The notes: generated by a model not told the origin, from the sequence alone. Shown: positions 1 through 7,904, numbered from the stretch's first letter. The stretch: 22,865 bases of DNA from Pirellulales bacterium (GCA_030642635.1 DAOWNK010000017.1:1-22865); one strand, 5' to 3'. A program made the numbers and translations.

Positions 1-838
1 AATCGTGCAACAGGTATTCGTTGGCGATTCCGTAGTCGGGGTTCCAGAACCGGGTCGTGATGTAATCGACGTGTTCACGCTGTAGTTTCTCCAGCCGGGG
101 ATCGTCGTGATATGCCAACAGTTGCGAGAGTATTCGCACGATGACCATCGAGTGGCCCAGCGACCGCAATCCCTTTTTCGGAACGTCAACGTTCGTTTCG
201 CCACTGGCAAAAGCGCCGGCATAGTTGGGATCGTCGTACGTTCGCACCGCCGACCAGATCGATTCCTTCGCCAACTCCAGGTCCTTTTCGCAGCCGGCGG
301 CCTTGCAATACTCGGCCAGTCCCGCTGCGGCAAACAGCCGACCGTAGACGCTCTTGCCGACCCCTTTCTTTAGCCTGCCATCTCGATGCACATGTTCGCA
401 CCATTTTCCACCGCCGGCGTACATGTGCTCGACCATGAAATCCCTGGTCCTCTTGGCGACTTCCAGGAACTGCGGGTCATTGCCGAAGTTGTTGAACAAG
501 AAGGAGTAGACCCAGATGGCCCGGCCCTGATACCAGATGTACTTTTCGTCGTTGAAGATCGAGCCGTCGTCGTTCAGCTCGCAGATGAACCCGCCGAACT
601 TCTTGTCGTCTCCGCCCTTATCCCAGAACGGCAGATACCCCTTGAACAGCCGCTCGTGATAATCGGCCAGGAGTTTTTTCAGGCTCATACCGGCGATTTT
701 TTGCGGTATGCCGTCGAACGTGGCCGGTTGAATGTTCGCTTTTTGCTCTGCCGCTTGTGCGGTTTGCACAGTGAATTTTGGAGAGGTTCCCAGAATTCCA
801 GTTGCAAGAGCCGTGCATAGAAAATCGCGTCGTTTCAT
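1..838 (-). CDS. AGE-family (N-acylglucosamine 2-epimerase-like) secreted protein, 3' end outside window
   Basis: The reading frame opens at the ATG at 838 and stays open to the window edge (279 codons seen, no stop). The N-terminus MKRRDFLCTALATG is a Tat-like twin-arginine leader, followed by an alanine-rich stretch ending near AQAAEQ, so export is likely. The segment with FGGFICELNDDGS and YIWYQGRAIWVYSFLFN, rich in Trp/Gln/Arg, resembles the start of AGE-type (alpha/alpha)6 barrels, which epimerise or isomerise sugars or cleave glycosides. The substrate cannot be told from the sequence. It starts 3 bases after the upstream lipoprotein gene and is the last visible gene of a four-gene minus-strand cluster. 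Family call fairly firm, enzymatic role inferred. Confidence 0.75.
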   Translation of the reverse strand, partial: MKRRDFLCTALATGILGTSPKFTVQTAQAAEQKANIQPATFDGIPQKIAGMSLKKLLADYHERLFKGYLPFWDKGGDDKKFGGFICELNDDGSIFNDEKYIWYQGRAIWVYSFLFNNFGNDPQFLEVAKRTRDFMVEHMYAGGGKWCEHVHRDGRLKKGVGKSVYGRLFAAAGLAEYCKAAGCEKDLELAKESIWSAVRTYDDPNYAGAFASGETNVDVPKKGLRSLGHSMVIVRILSQLLAYHDDPRLEKLQREHVDYITTRFWNPDYGIANEYLLHD

Positions 839-841
839 ATA

Positions 842-1339
842 TTATTTTTTCCCCGAAACATGATGGTCGTCCGGCACGTCGAAATCGTAAGCGGCATCGT
901 GGCGTGGAAGATCAACCTGAAGTCGATACTCCTGAAACAGGCATCGGCCCAACGGCATCTCGCTTATCGCTTTGCCGTCGTGGCCGACGATACGTACAAG
1001 GTGCGGGCCGCCGACCGTTCCCTTTCCGCGAGTGGTTCGGTAGCGGCCGTTGGTGAACTCGACCAAAGTTCCCGGCCCGCTATTGCCGAGCGAGGTATCA
1101 GGTTCGAGAGAAATTATGCCCGCCGGGACCGGTTTGCCGTCGTATGTTACCGAGCCGGACAATCTGTAACGCCGAGGACCGTCCATATCATTGCATCCGA
1201 CAAGAACAAGCAGCACTAACGCCACTAGGATCGGAGTTAATGCCAGTGGCACCGGCGTCTCGCCGGTGGCCGGAAACCCCCAATTTCGCCACACCGGCGA
1301 GACGCCGGCGCCACTGTTCCTTAGCTTTGAAACCGTCAT
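842..1339 (-). CDS. Small lipoprotein with carboxypeptidase-regulatory-like (transthyretin-like) domain
   Basis: 165 codons. The start ATG (1339) overlaps the TGA of the DUF1559 gene as ATGA, with GGAGG about 9 bases upstream, so translation is probably coupled. A hydrophobic run ends in the lipobox LVGC (Cys at about residue 49), then YRLSGSVTYDGKPVPAG and a short beta-rich domain like those that follow DUF1559 genes in planctomycetes. Odd: residues about 10-32 (GAGVSPV ... TGETPVPL) are encoded by a double-hairpin repeat at 1245-1315, which pushes the signal peptide far from the start. An in-frame GTG at 1225 would give a conventional short lipoprotein signal and may be the true start. Exported lipoprotein is well supported; function unknown. 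Confidence 0.7.
   Translation of the reverse strand: MTVSKLRNSGAGVSPVWRNWGFPATGETPVPLALTPILVALVLLVLVGCNDMDGPRRYRLSGSVTYDGKPVPAGIISLEPDTSLGNSGPGTLVEFTNGRYRTTRGKGTVGGPHLVRIVGHDGKAISEMPLGRCLFQEYRLQVDLPRHDAAYDFDVPDDHHVSGKK
1245..1315. repeat. Double-hairpin intragenic repeat (GTGGCAC-type)
   Basis: The outer ends AGTGGC and GCCACT are complementary, and each arm is itself a hairpin (CACCGGCG-TCT-CGCCGGTG and a near copy). It lies inside the 5' end of the lipoprotein gene. The same kind of element sits inside the mod gene at 16649-16700. Confidence 0.8.
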
Positions 1340-2317
1340 TCAGGAAATCCTCCAACGGGCTTACCATCGTTAATAATGCCCGTTGAACGATACACATTCA
1401 AGCCGATGTCATCGCTGACGAAGTGCACCGACCCGTCGGCTAGCAGGAAGTGGCATCCGCCGGGATGGAAACTACCGAAGGTGGAGGTCATTGCAACCCA
1501 CCGCCATGACGAGCCGCTGAATCCGTTAATCGGGTTGTTCGTGGCTGCCAAGCCGATCAACATCGAGCTGCCCCCTCCTGATGTAGCTCGCGCAGAAGCC
1601 GAATCCCAACTCATCCACTTCTTGTGATCTCCGGCTAGCCCCATTTCCGTGTCTTCCTTCGTCATCAGGTATCTCGACTCGCCGACCATCAACGTACAGG
1701 ACGAGCCATCTTGAAGGCTGCTGAATCGGACTTTGGAGTTGGCATAAAGCATACCGTTGTTAAAGAATTTCCGATACGGGTAACCTCCGCTGGTGCATTC
1801 CGGGGTATCTCCGCCGCCCTGACATCCGAAGTAGTTGTTATTGGGAAAGCCGCGGCCGTTGCGTGGATCGGGGACATTCGAACTTTGCGTTCGGTTTGAA
1901 CTGCTTCGAGTAGTTCGTAGCGCCGGTGATCCGATACGTCGGTGCAAAGGCTGCGCGAAGATCGTATTCCTTGTAACGGGCCATGTCTTCCAAAAACGGC
2001 AAAATCACAACCGTCCAAGGCGCCATGCTGTCGTCAGCCTCACTACCGCTCAGGTTGCAAGTCGTTGTCTTCGTCACGCCGCCCGGCGGGAACACCCCGT
2101 GCTGGCTCTCGTAGTTCAACAGCGCCAGGCCGATTTGCTTAAGGTTATTGGCGCAGTGCATTCGCCTGGCCGCTTCCCTGGCGGCTTGCACCGCCGGCAA
2201 CAGCAGTGCAATCAAAATGCCGATGATTGCAATCACCACCAAAAGCTCTACTAGCGTAAAACCGTGTAGGGGCCGGCGAAACCGATTGTACGTGCGCAGA
2301 GAACGTATTTTGTCCAT
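1336..2317 (-). pseudogene. DUF1559 pseudopilin-like protein, broken by a one-base frameshift
   Basis: The start at 2317 gives MDKIRSLRTYNRF and then the type IV pilin-like signal GFTLVELLVVIAIIGILIAL, followed by PAVQAAREAARRM, the hallmark of DUF1559 proteins. The frame is lost after NAKFECP and continues in another frame from DPRNGRGFPNNNYFG to the family-typical end with LLADGSVHFVSDDIG. Removing one base from the four-G run at 1870-1873 (plus strand) would restore a protein of about 326 residues. It lies 17 bases after the ceramidase-like gene and overlaps the lipoprotein start. The break may be a real mutation or an indel error in the assembly; the flanking coding sequence is otherwise intact. 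Family function is poorly defined, presumably a surface or secretion pseudopilin. Confidence 0.8.
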
Positions 2318-2334
2318 AGCGGAATACCACCGAG

Positions 2335-3720
2335 TTAACGGTCCAACAACTCGCGGATTGCTTGCATGAGCACGTCTTCCACTTCCGGCGTGGTCCTGCA
2401 CATACCGCTCGCCACTTCGTAGCCGCCCTGCGAATAGGCGATTTTCGTGCCGACGTATCCAGGTGCAAGGTTGCCGTAGGCCGCCATGCAGACGAAGTCG
2501 TCGGGCCGCATTTGCTGAGCCGACAATTGATACTTGACGAACAGCTCGCCCTGCATGTGCAAAAGCCGGGCCGGGCCGATACGCAGACAGTTCATGGCGA
2601 GCCGATGGCCCGACCGTACTCGTTGCAGATGCGCCAGGTCCAAAGCACCGCGAATTCGCGTCACCAGGTTGCCCTTGGCATTCCGGAGCATCTGGAGGCA
2701 GTTTTGCTCGGTGATCGATTTTTGGATGGGCAGTATGACGGGGCGAATACGCCAGTTCACGTCGTCCGCAGTGACCGGCGCCTTCTTTTGCGTCTCCCAC
2801 GCCAGCTTCATGCCCGCGGCGAGTCGCTCGGCCAGCCGAGGTCGGGTTGCCGGCGTGTTGTCGTTGTATTTGCCTACTGCAATGTCGCCTCCTGCACCGT
2901 TAAAGTGGATGTTCATCACCCCCGGCAAAGCGGCGTCGCGTGCAGACCGGGCAATGCCCGGAACCTCAGAGCTGATTCCACCCCGGCCGTAGATGGCGCA
3001 TGGGTGGCAGGCGTAGTAGGTCATTGAAGCCAGCGGCCGCCGGTCGTCCCAAAAGCTCAGCAGCCGCACGTAAGGGTCGATCAGTCCCTCGGGTGCGGCC
3101 TTCATTTCGTCGGTTCCGCCGCCGCTGCCGCGCCAGAACCGCAGCTTGCCGTCAGGCGTTAGCACGCGGCGCGTCGAGGCGACCTTTTCCACCCTGCCCA
3201 GGCCGTAGCCAAGGTGTGTTACCGGTTGTGCACCTTTAACGGCCTGGCCGGCGGCCTTGGCCACACGCTTGATCGCCTTGTACGCATCGGCAACGTCGAA
3301 CATCTTGCCGCTCAGCCCGTGAGCAGTCAGAATCTCTCCCGCCGTAAAGTCGACGGCTTGGGCGTTGTGTTGATGGACACAGTGCACGCTCACCCGATCC
3401 GTCGTCGTTCCCACGGCTTCGGCCAGTGTCTGGCACCATACGTCGTACCCGGCGTTGGCGATCAAACACCAATCGACCGCGCAAAGCACGATTGGCGGCC
3501 CGCCGGCAAACAGGATGATCCCCCGTGCGTCGAGCCGATCCATAATTTCCCGGGCCGGACGGACGAACCCAAGGCACAACGGACTGCCCAGCGGAGGAGT
3601 CACATCGGCACGGAACGTGGCAATCCGCAGCAGCCGTGGAGTTTCCACTCCGCCGGCGTAAGCAACCGCCGCCAGCGGAGAGCTTGCCAAAACGGACGCA
3701 AGAAAATCTCGCCGTTGCAT
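2335..3720 (-). CDS. Neutral/alkaline ceramidase-like secreted hydrolase
   Basis: 461 residues. The N-terminus MQRRDFLASVLASSPLAAVA is a Tat-type leader. FRADVTPPLGSPLCLGF matches the opening of neutral ceramidase-like proteins (D-V-T-P-P-x-G). VSVHCVHQHNAQ, with clustered histidines, and MNIHFNGAGGDIAVGKYND resemble the metal-site and glycine-rich motifs of that fold. The mammalian and Pseudomonas enzymes are larger (roughly 650-780 residues), so this is a short form with only the N-terminal catalytic-type domain. GAGGG lies about 9 bases before the start. It is first in a cluster with DUF1559, lipoprotein and AGE genes. The real substrate in planctomycetes is not established; the ceramidase name reflects fold similarity only. 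Confidence 0.72.
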   Translation of the reverse strand: MQRRDFLASVLASSPLAAVAYAGGVETPRLLRIATFRADVTPPLGSPLCLGFVRPAREIMDRLDARGIILFAGGPPIVLCAVDWCLIANAGYDVWCQTLAEAVGTTTDRVSVHCVHQHNAQAVDFTAGEILTAHGLSGKMFDVADAYKAIKRVAKAAGQAVKGAQPVTHLGYGLGRVEKVASTRRVLTPDGKLRFWRGSGGGTDEMKAAPEGLIDPYVRLLSFWDDRRPLASMTYYACHPCAIYGRGGISSEVPGIARSARDAALPGVMNIHFNGAGGDIAVGKYNDNTPATRPRLAERLAAGMKLAWETQKKAPVTADDVNWRIRPVILPIQKSITEQNCLQMLRNAKGNLVTRIRGALDLAHLQRVRSGHRLAMNCLRIGPARLLHMQGELFVKYQLSAQQMRPDDFVCMAAYGNLAPGYVGTKIAYSQGGYEVASGMCRTTPEVEDVLMQAIRELLDR

Positions 3721-3765
3721 GGGATTGGACCCTCATTCCTATCCATTGATATACCAACAGCCCGA

Positions 3766-3795
3766 AAGCCCACGGGTTGCAACCCCCGTGGGCTT
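3766..3795. repeat. GC-rich hairpin between gene clusters
   Basis: AAGCCCACGGG and CCCGTGGGCTT are perfectly complementary around an 8-base loop. There is no U-run on either strand, so I treat it as a dispersed hairpin repeat rather than a confident terminator, though it sits between the PEP-CTERM gene and the ceramidase-like gene. Confidence 0.6.
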
Positions 3796-3827
3796 GGGGT
3801 CATGGTCACCTGACCTTTACACTCAGG

Positions 3828-3934
3828 TGCGTTTTACGCACCCTACTTTCGCCGTCGAAGCCATGTAGGGTGCGTGCCAACGCACCGTTTCCGGCATTCA
3901 TTGGTGCGTTTCACGCACACTACTTTCGCCGTCG
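3828..3934. repeat. GTGCG...CGCAC repeats and duplicated 3' end of the PEP-CTERM gene
   Basis: Two 31-base direct copies (3828-3858 and 3904-3934) differ at about three positions. Each consists of a GTGCGTTT(T/C)ACGCAC hairpin followed by the bases that encode the last residues and stop of the PEP-CTERM gene. A third related element in the opposite orientation lies between them (about 3866-3886). A further copy is at 6642-6662. Confidence 0.75.
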
Positions 3935-4762
3935 CCACAGAAGCAACAGACCGAGCACCCCGGATGCCAAAAGCACAATCGTCGACGGCTCCGGTACGCT
4001 GGCCAGCAACTCGCCTTGCGACAAAACGGTGTTCGACAATCGCACCTCGTCGAGAACACTGGTCCAACTATAACCGCCATCAGCGGCCCCACCGATGGAG
4101 AAATCCATCGTCGAATTGTGTAGCGAAGCCAGCGTATGGCCTTGCGTCGACGTTGTCCATGTATCGGCACTGAGGTCCTTGACGTAGAACTCCACACCTG
4201 TGTCCTGATCGGACAAGTCGAAGGACGCCGCTACGAAGTAGTTCTTAAGGTTCGAGATCGTGATCCCGGAAGAAACACTGCTGACAGTCGAGCCATCGTT
4301 TAAGTAAAGCTTGATATCACCGTCTTTCATCGAGAACAGTGTCCAACTTTGTTGAGCCGGCTCCGAATCCGACCACTGCCCCGCGATTACCCGTGACTCA
4401 CTGATGTTCCTTCGGGCGTAGGCCTCGATGGTGAAATCGCTAACTTCGAACTTGGGATCATCGGCACAGCTCAACCAGTCATTTCCAACGGAGCCGCCGA
4501 TGAAGGCCGCATCGTCGTTGGACTGGCCGGTCTGTGGGATGGGATCGTCGAAATATGCGTTGTCGAGTTGCAACACGTTGCCATGCGAAGTAAGGGTAAA
4601 CCCGTTGCCGGATGAGTCATTGAGGAACCCCGGCGAGTCCTCGAAGCGCCAATAGCCGATCGTATCGGCGTTGGCGGCCGAGGCGCAGAGCATCAGGACC
4701 ACACCGGCCAGCACTGCCGCAACGACGGCAAGCGATACATGTTGTGTCTTAACGTACTTCAT
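3920..4762 (-). CDS. PEP-CTERM-anchored LamG-like (concanavalin-type) surface protein
   Basis: 280 residues from the ATG at 4762, chosen because AAGGAG lies about 7 bases upstream and a signal peptide follows at once (VVAAVLAGVVLMLCASAANA). The mature part begins DTIGYWRFEDSPG and continues with beta-strand-rich segments such as FTIEAYARRN and LDEVRLSNTVLS, a pattern seen in LamG/laminin-G-like carbohydrate-binding folds. The C-terminus is a classic PEP-CTERM tail: VPEPS, a hydrophobic helix (TIVLLASGVLGLLLLW) and RRRK, the signal for exosortase-dependent sorting. Its upstream region carries the same tandem half-sites as the six-hairpin gene behind it, so I infer control by the nearby XylR-like regulator. 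The 5' UTR would be about 230 bases and contains an inverted repeat. Confidence 0.85.
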   Translation of the reverse strand: MKYVKTQHVSLAVVAAVLAGVVLMLCASAANADTIGYWRFEDSPGFLNDSSGNGFTLTSHGNVLQLDNAYFDDPIPQTGQSNDDAAFIGGSVGNDWLSCADDPKFEVSDFTIEAYARRNISESRVIAGQWSDSEPAQQSWTLFSMKDGDIKLYLNDGSTVSSVSSGITISNLKNYFVAASFDLSDQDTGVEFYVKDLSADTWTTSTQGHTLASLHNSTMDFSIGGAADGGYSWTSVLDEVRLSNTVLSQGELLASVPEPSTIVLLASGVLGLLLLWRRRK

Positions 4763-4889
4763 AACTTTTCTCCTTAGTGTGAAAAAACGTGAAAAGAACT
4801 CGTAAAAACAAAACGTACTCTGCGGTAACAAACGGCCCGTGTGTCTTTCTCCTTTCTGGGTCGTTGTTGGTAAATATGTAATGTAAAGG

Positions 4890-4960
4890 AACCACAGATA
4901 AACACGGATTAACACTGATAAATTAGAATCATCTGTGTCTATCTGTGTTCATCTGTGGTT
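4890..4960. repeat. Imperfect inverted repeat AACCACAGAT...ATCTGTGGTT in the PEP-CTERM gene leader
   Basis: The arms AACCACAGAT and ATCTGTGGTT are complementary, and the interior contains further CACGGATTAACACTGAT / ATCTGTGTTCATCTGTG similarity. It lies between the putative promoter and the start codon, so the transcript would carry this hairpin. It looks like a dispersed repeat. Confidence 0.7.
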
Positions 4961-5000
4961 TCATCTTCTTTGCCATTTCCCCTTTCCCTTTCTATCTTCT

Positions 5001-5066
5001 ATAGTAATTACGGCCATTGACGAAATCCATGATTTTTTGCGTCACAATAGTTGGCATTTTGCGTCA
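5001..5066 (-). promoter_or_regulatory. Promoter with tandem XylR/AraC-type half-sites upstream of the PEP-CTERM gene
   Basis: Read on plus, two direct copies of TTTTGCGTCA lie at 5035-5044 and 5057-5066, exactly 22 bases apart. Toward the gene there is a TACTAT -10 candidate (5001-5006 on plus) with a poor -35 (TGGATT) 17 bases away, a few bases from the proximal half-site. That is the layout of an AraC-family activated promoter. The rest of the 403-base gap (4763-5165) holds the inverted repeat at 4890-4960 and pyrimidine-rich sequence; I see no gene in it. Confidence 0.6.
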
Positions 5067-5165
5067 AGTTTCGGCCTTTATTCCTGTCTGGACGGCCCGT
5101 ATCCAGGCCATATTGCCGCCAACATCTTTGGACAACATCCCTTCTATACCCCTTCTATTCCCCTT

Positions 5166-6401
5166 TTATTCCGGCAGTTTCGCCTTATCCGATTTGTACA
5201 CGTCCACGTTTCCTTCGGCCGGTTTGCTCTTGCGCAGCAGTGCGCCGTGGCTTAGTTTCTCTGCATAGGACATCATCGAGAACGCCTTGAATTGGTAAGA
5301 CACATTTTTCAACTTCAGGCCGCCGTCCGGCTGCTTCTCGAAAATCAGCGATGAGATGTAACGCATCTCCTGATCGGCGGCCTTGCGAAGTGCCTCGCCT
5401 TTGTCCTCGTCCATGTGTCGCGAGAAGACGTACATAAGGTAAGGCAGACCGCCGAATTTTGTGCCCCAGTGATGATTGCCGTAGTTCATCCAAGGCTTTT
5501 TCGGAATATCTTCGGCTTGCCGCCCGGCTTGATGCTCGGCCATCCACTCCAGCGCACTGTCGATCTGCGTCCAGGCTGCCTTGTGCCTTTCGCTGCCGGG
5601 TTTCAGGTGCTGTACGCCCGGTGCGAACGCCTCGAAAGAGTACATCATCACCGCCGGGGCCGCGTCGGCGTACCCGATGTGTTTGGTGTTGCGATAATCC
5701 AGCTTATTCAGCCAGTCCAGGTCGTTCAGGCCGACTTTGAGATACTGTTCATCTCCCGTTTCGTCGTAAAGTAAAAACACCACTGAGCCGAAGATGCCGC
5801 TGGAGCAATACCACTCGCCGTCGAACTCATTCCAAAGCCCGTCGGTGATTCCTCCGCCGGGGCCGACGTAGTTGTCGATCACCAGTTTTGCGAAGGATTT
5901 TACAGAGTTCAGGTATCGCTCCTTCTCCACCGGGTCGTCACAGCGGACGGCCGTGGCGAGCACACCCATCGCAATGCTGGAGGAATCGGCCGAGTACCAT
6001 TCGCCTTTGTCCTCGCCCGGCTTGCGGCCGTAGTTCATGTAGTAGGCCCCTTTGGGGATCATTGTGTCTTGGCACTCGACCATGCGGTCCGACCACAGCT
6101 TGCAGGCGTCGAGATAATCCTTTTTTCCGGTCATGTCGTATGCAACGGCCACTGCCCTGGCTGTATATGAATCGATAAAGAACTCCCTGGGCCTCGGGTT
6201 GTCTTCGGTGTACACAGTTTTTTCTTTATGGAGTTCTTCGCGGGCAAGATCACAAAGCTTAAAAAACTCGGCCTTAACATCCTCATTTTCAGTATCAGCC
6301 CCAACGACGGCCGCGGGCCGGACGGTTCCCACGACAGCCGCAGTGCACAGGGTAGCAGTAAGAAACGTAACGTGAATAAAGCCGGTTGTTTTCTTTTGCA
6401 T
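5166..6401 (-). CDS. Secreted six-hairpin (alpha/alpha barrel) glycosidase-like protein
   Basis: 411 residues. The start at 6401 is preceded by GGGAGA about 6 bases upstream. A signal peptide (residues about 1-35, GFIHVTFLTATLCTAAVVG then AAVVGA) indicates export. The body shows repeating helical pairs with aromatic and acidic residues (EWYSADSSSIAMGVLATA, LWNEFDGEWYCSSGIFGSVV, PWMNYGNHHWGTKFGGLPYL), typical of (alpha/alpha)6-barrel glycosidases, lyases and epimerases. I cannot assign a family number or catalytic pair. Its promoter region carries the XylR-type tandem half-sites, and the regulator lies just upstream, so a role in carbohydrate breakdown is plausible. It shares fold class, but not evident sequence, with the AGE protein at the left edge. 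Confidence 0.7.
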   Translation of the reverse strand: MQKKTTGFIHVTFLTATLCTAAVVGTVRPAAVVGADTENEDVKAEFFKLCDLAREELHKEKTVYTEDNPRPREFFIDSYTARAVAVAYDMTGKKDYLDACKLWSDRMVECQDTMIPKGAYYMNYGRKPGEDKGEWYSADSSSIAMGVLATAVRCDDPVEKERYLNSVKSFAKLVIDNYVGPGGGITDGLWNEFDGEWYCSSGIFGSVVFLLYDETGDEQYLKVGLNDLDWLNKLDYRNTKHIGYADAAPAVMMYSFEAFAPGVQHLKPGSERHKAAWTQIDSALEWMAEHQAGRQAEDIPKKPWMNYGNHHWGTKFGGLPYLMYVFSRHMDEDKGEALRKAADQEMRYISSLIFEKQPDGGLKLKNVSYQFKAFSMMSYAEKLSHGALLRKSKPAEGNVDVYKSDKAKLPE

Positions 6402-6476
6402 TACATCTCCCAGGGTGTTTCTTCGAGAGTTTTTTGAATCTCCGGCAATCCCAATGAATTGCCGTCTCTACCTTCT

Positions 6477-6541
6477 ATAATAATCACGGCTATTGCGGTG
6501 TCAATGATTTTTCGCGTCACAGTATTTGGCATTTTGCGTCA
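6477..6541 (-). promoter_or_regulatory. Promoter with tandem XylR/AraC-type half-sites upstream of the six-hairpin gene
   Basis: On the minus strand TTGACA (6499-6504) and TATTAT (6477-6482) are 16 bases apart. Immediately upstream lie direct half-sites, on plus TTTCGCGTCA (6510-6519) and TTTTGCGTCA (6532-6541), again 22 bases apart. The block is a close copy of the one at 4998-5066. The rest of the 312-base gap between this gene and the regulator has one dispersed repeat (6642-6662) and nothing else I recognise. Confidence 0.65.
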
Positions 6542-6641
6542 CGTTTTCTGCTCATAAATCAGTCTGACGGGTGAAAAAGCCGCTTGCAGATTGGCAATAC
6601 GCTTGTACCAACGGCTGCTAAGCCGAAAAGCGGTAGATTGG

Positions 6642-6662
6642 TAGGGTGCGTGAAACGCACCA
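6642..6662. repeat. GTAGGGTGCGTGAAACGCACC hairpin-type repeat
   Basis: A GTGCG-TGAAA-CGCAC palindrome preceded by GTAGG. It is the same element as those at 3828-3934, and lies between the regulator's 3' end and the six-hairpin gene promoter. Confidence 0.7.
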
Positions 6663-6713
6663 CAACATTTTGTACTACTAAGCTAAACAAGCTGCGAAGC
6701 CGCAAGCGGTGAA

Positions 6714-7898
6714 TCACGGCAGTTTCTGCAACTGCGATTCCTTGCGGTATCGGCCCGGCGTTCGGCCGGTCCTGCTCTTGAAGAAATTGCACATGTTCTC
6801 GACGTGACTGAACCCGACCAGTTTGGCAATTTTTACCAGCGGGTAATTCGTCTCGGTCAGGAATTGCTTGATGCGTTGGAGTTGAACGCGAAGTATTTCG
6901 GCCTTCGGCGAACGACCGAGGAACTTTGTGAATCGGCGTTCCAACGTGCTGCGAGAGATTCGCACGTGCCGGCACACGTCTTCCACACCGATGCCGTCGC
7001 AGGCGCGCTGGCGGATGAAGTGCATGGCTGCGGCGACGGTGCGGTCGGCCACAGCCAACACGTCGGTCGATTGCCGCACTACCACGCCCAGTGGCTTGAT
7101 GAGCGTTTTCTCATCGGGAGGATCCTGGCCTTCGATCATCCGTTCCAACATGGCGGCTGCCTCGTAGCCCATCTTTTTTGCATTCGGATCGATACTGCTA
7201 AGCGGCGGGTCGCTCAGTTCGCAGAGCACCTCGTCGTTGTCTGCACCGACGACCGCCACTTCGTCCGGCACGGCGATGCCGTGTTCACCACAGGCGGTGA
7301 GAACCTGTTGGGCACGAAGGTCGTTGCAGGCCATCAGTCCTAACGGCTTCGGCAGCGACTCGATCCATGCCGCCAAGGTGTCTTCGCGCAGCAACCCACG
7401 GGTTTCCACGGTAGAGGCGGTCACGGCGTGTGACGGTTGACGGCGATCGTAAACACTCACGTCGTAGCCCGATTGAGTCAGGTATTGCTCGAAGTGCGTG
7501 CCGTATAGATCGGAATAGTGGACGCCCGAGAGTCCGCAATAGGCGAAGTGTTCGAAACCACGCTCGATCAGGTGATCGGCTGCCATGTGGGCTACGGCCT
7601 GAAAGTCGTTGTCCAGTGCCGGTACGCCCTCGATTTCGTGCAGCCCGAACAGGTCTACCGTGGGCAGTTTGAGTTGCCGGATATGTCGTATCAGCTTGCG
7701 GTTTTCGATCTGTGCGATGATCCCGTCGCCTTGCCAGTTTTTCAGCCATGCCGGTATCGCGTCGCTTGGCGCCCGTTCCTGGTGGTAGAACGACCACGGC
7801 CCGTGCGTCCGTGCATAGGCGGCGATCCCGCACAGCAGGTCGCGCCTGTACCGGCGAGTCGATCCGATCAGCAAAGCGATCCTCAGACGTTTGGCCAT
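6714..7898 (-). CDS. XylR-like transcriptional regulator (periplasmic-binding-like domain + AraC HTH)
   Basis: 394 residues from the ATG at 7898. Residues 1-275 form a LacI/periplasmic-binding-type sensor (IALLIGSTRRYRRDLLCGIA, LMACNDLRAQQVL, VAVVGADNDEVLCELSDPPL), very like the sugar sensor of D-xylose regulator XylR. Residues 285-385 are an AraC domain with two helix-turn-helix units (GVEDVCRHVRISRSTLERRF and PLVKIAKLVGFSHVENMC) and the closing RTGRTPGRYR. Such proteins activate sugar-use genes on binding a sugar; the ligand here is unknown. I chose 7898 over an in-frame GTG at 7943 because a consensus promoter lies between them, only 6 bases before this ATG. It is next to two genes with matching tandem half-sites. 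Confidence 0.88.
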   Translation of the reverse strand: MAKRLRIALLIGSTRRYRRDLLCGIAAYARTHGPWSFYHQERAPSDAIPAWLKNWQGDGIIAQIENRKLIRHIRQLKLPTVDLFGLHEIEGVPALDNDFQAVAHMAADHLIERGFEHFAYCGLSGVHYSDLYGTHFEQYLTQSGYDVSVYDRRQPSHAVTASTVETRGLLREDTLAAWIESLPKPLGLMACNDLRAQQVLTACGEHGIAVPDEVAVVGADNDEVLCELSDPPLSSIDPNAKKMGYEAAAMLERMIEGQDPPDEKTLIKPLGVVVRQSTDVLAVADRTVAAAMHFIRQRACDGIGVEDVCRHVRISRSTLERRFTKFLGRSPKAEILRVQLQRIKQFLTETNYPLVKIAKLVGFSHVENMCNFFKSRTGRTPGRYRKESQLQKLP

Positions 7899-7904
7899 AA
7901 TTGT

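Noticed and set aside
1838..2800. 320-codon minus frame starting inside the ceramidase-like gene
   Set aside because: Only the part from 2317 is pseudopilin-like; the upstream part is a shadow of the ceramidase-like gene.
3766..3795. Rho-independent terminator for the PEP-CTERM gene
   Set aside because: Strong hairpin but no T-run on either strand; kept as a repeat instead.
2362..3813. Plus-strand frames opposite the ceramidase-like gene
   Set aside because: Antisense shadows without domain features or ribosome sites.
4763..4915. Upstream extension of the PEP-CTERM protein to a start at 4915
   Set aside because: The extension is translated from the leader and part of an inverted repeat; the start at 4762 has a good ribosome site followed directly by a signal peptide.
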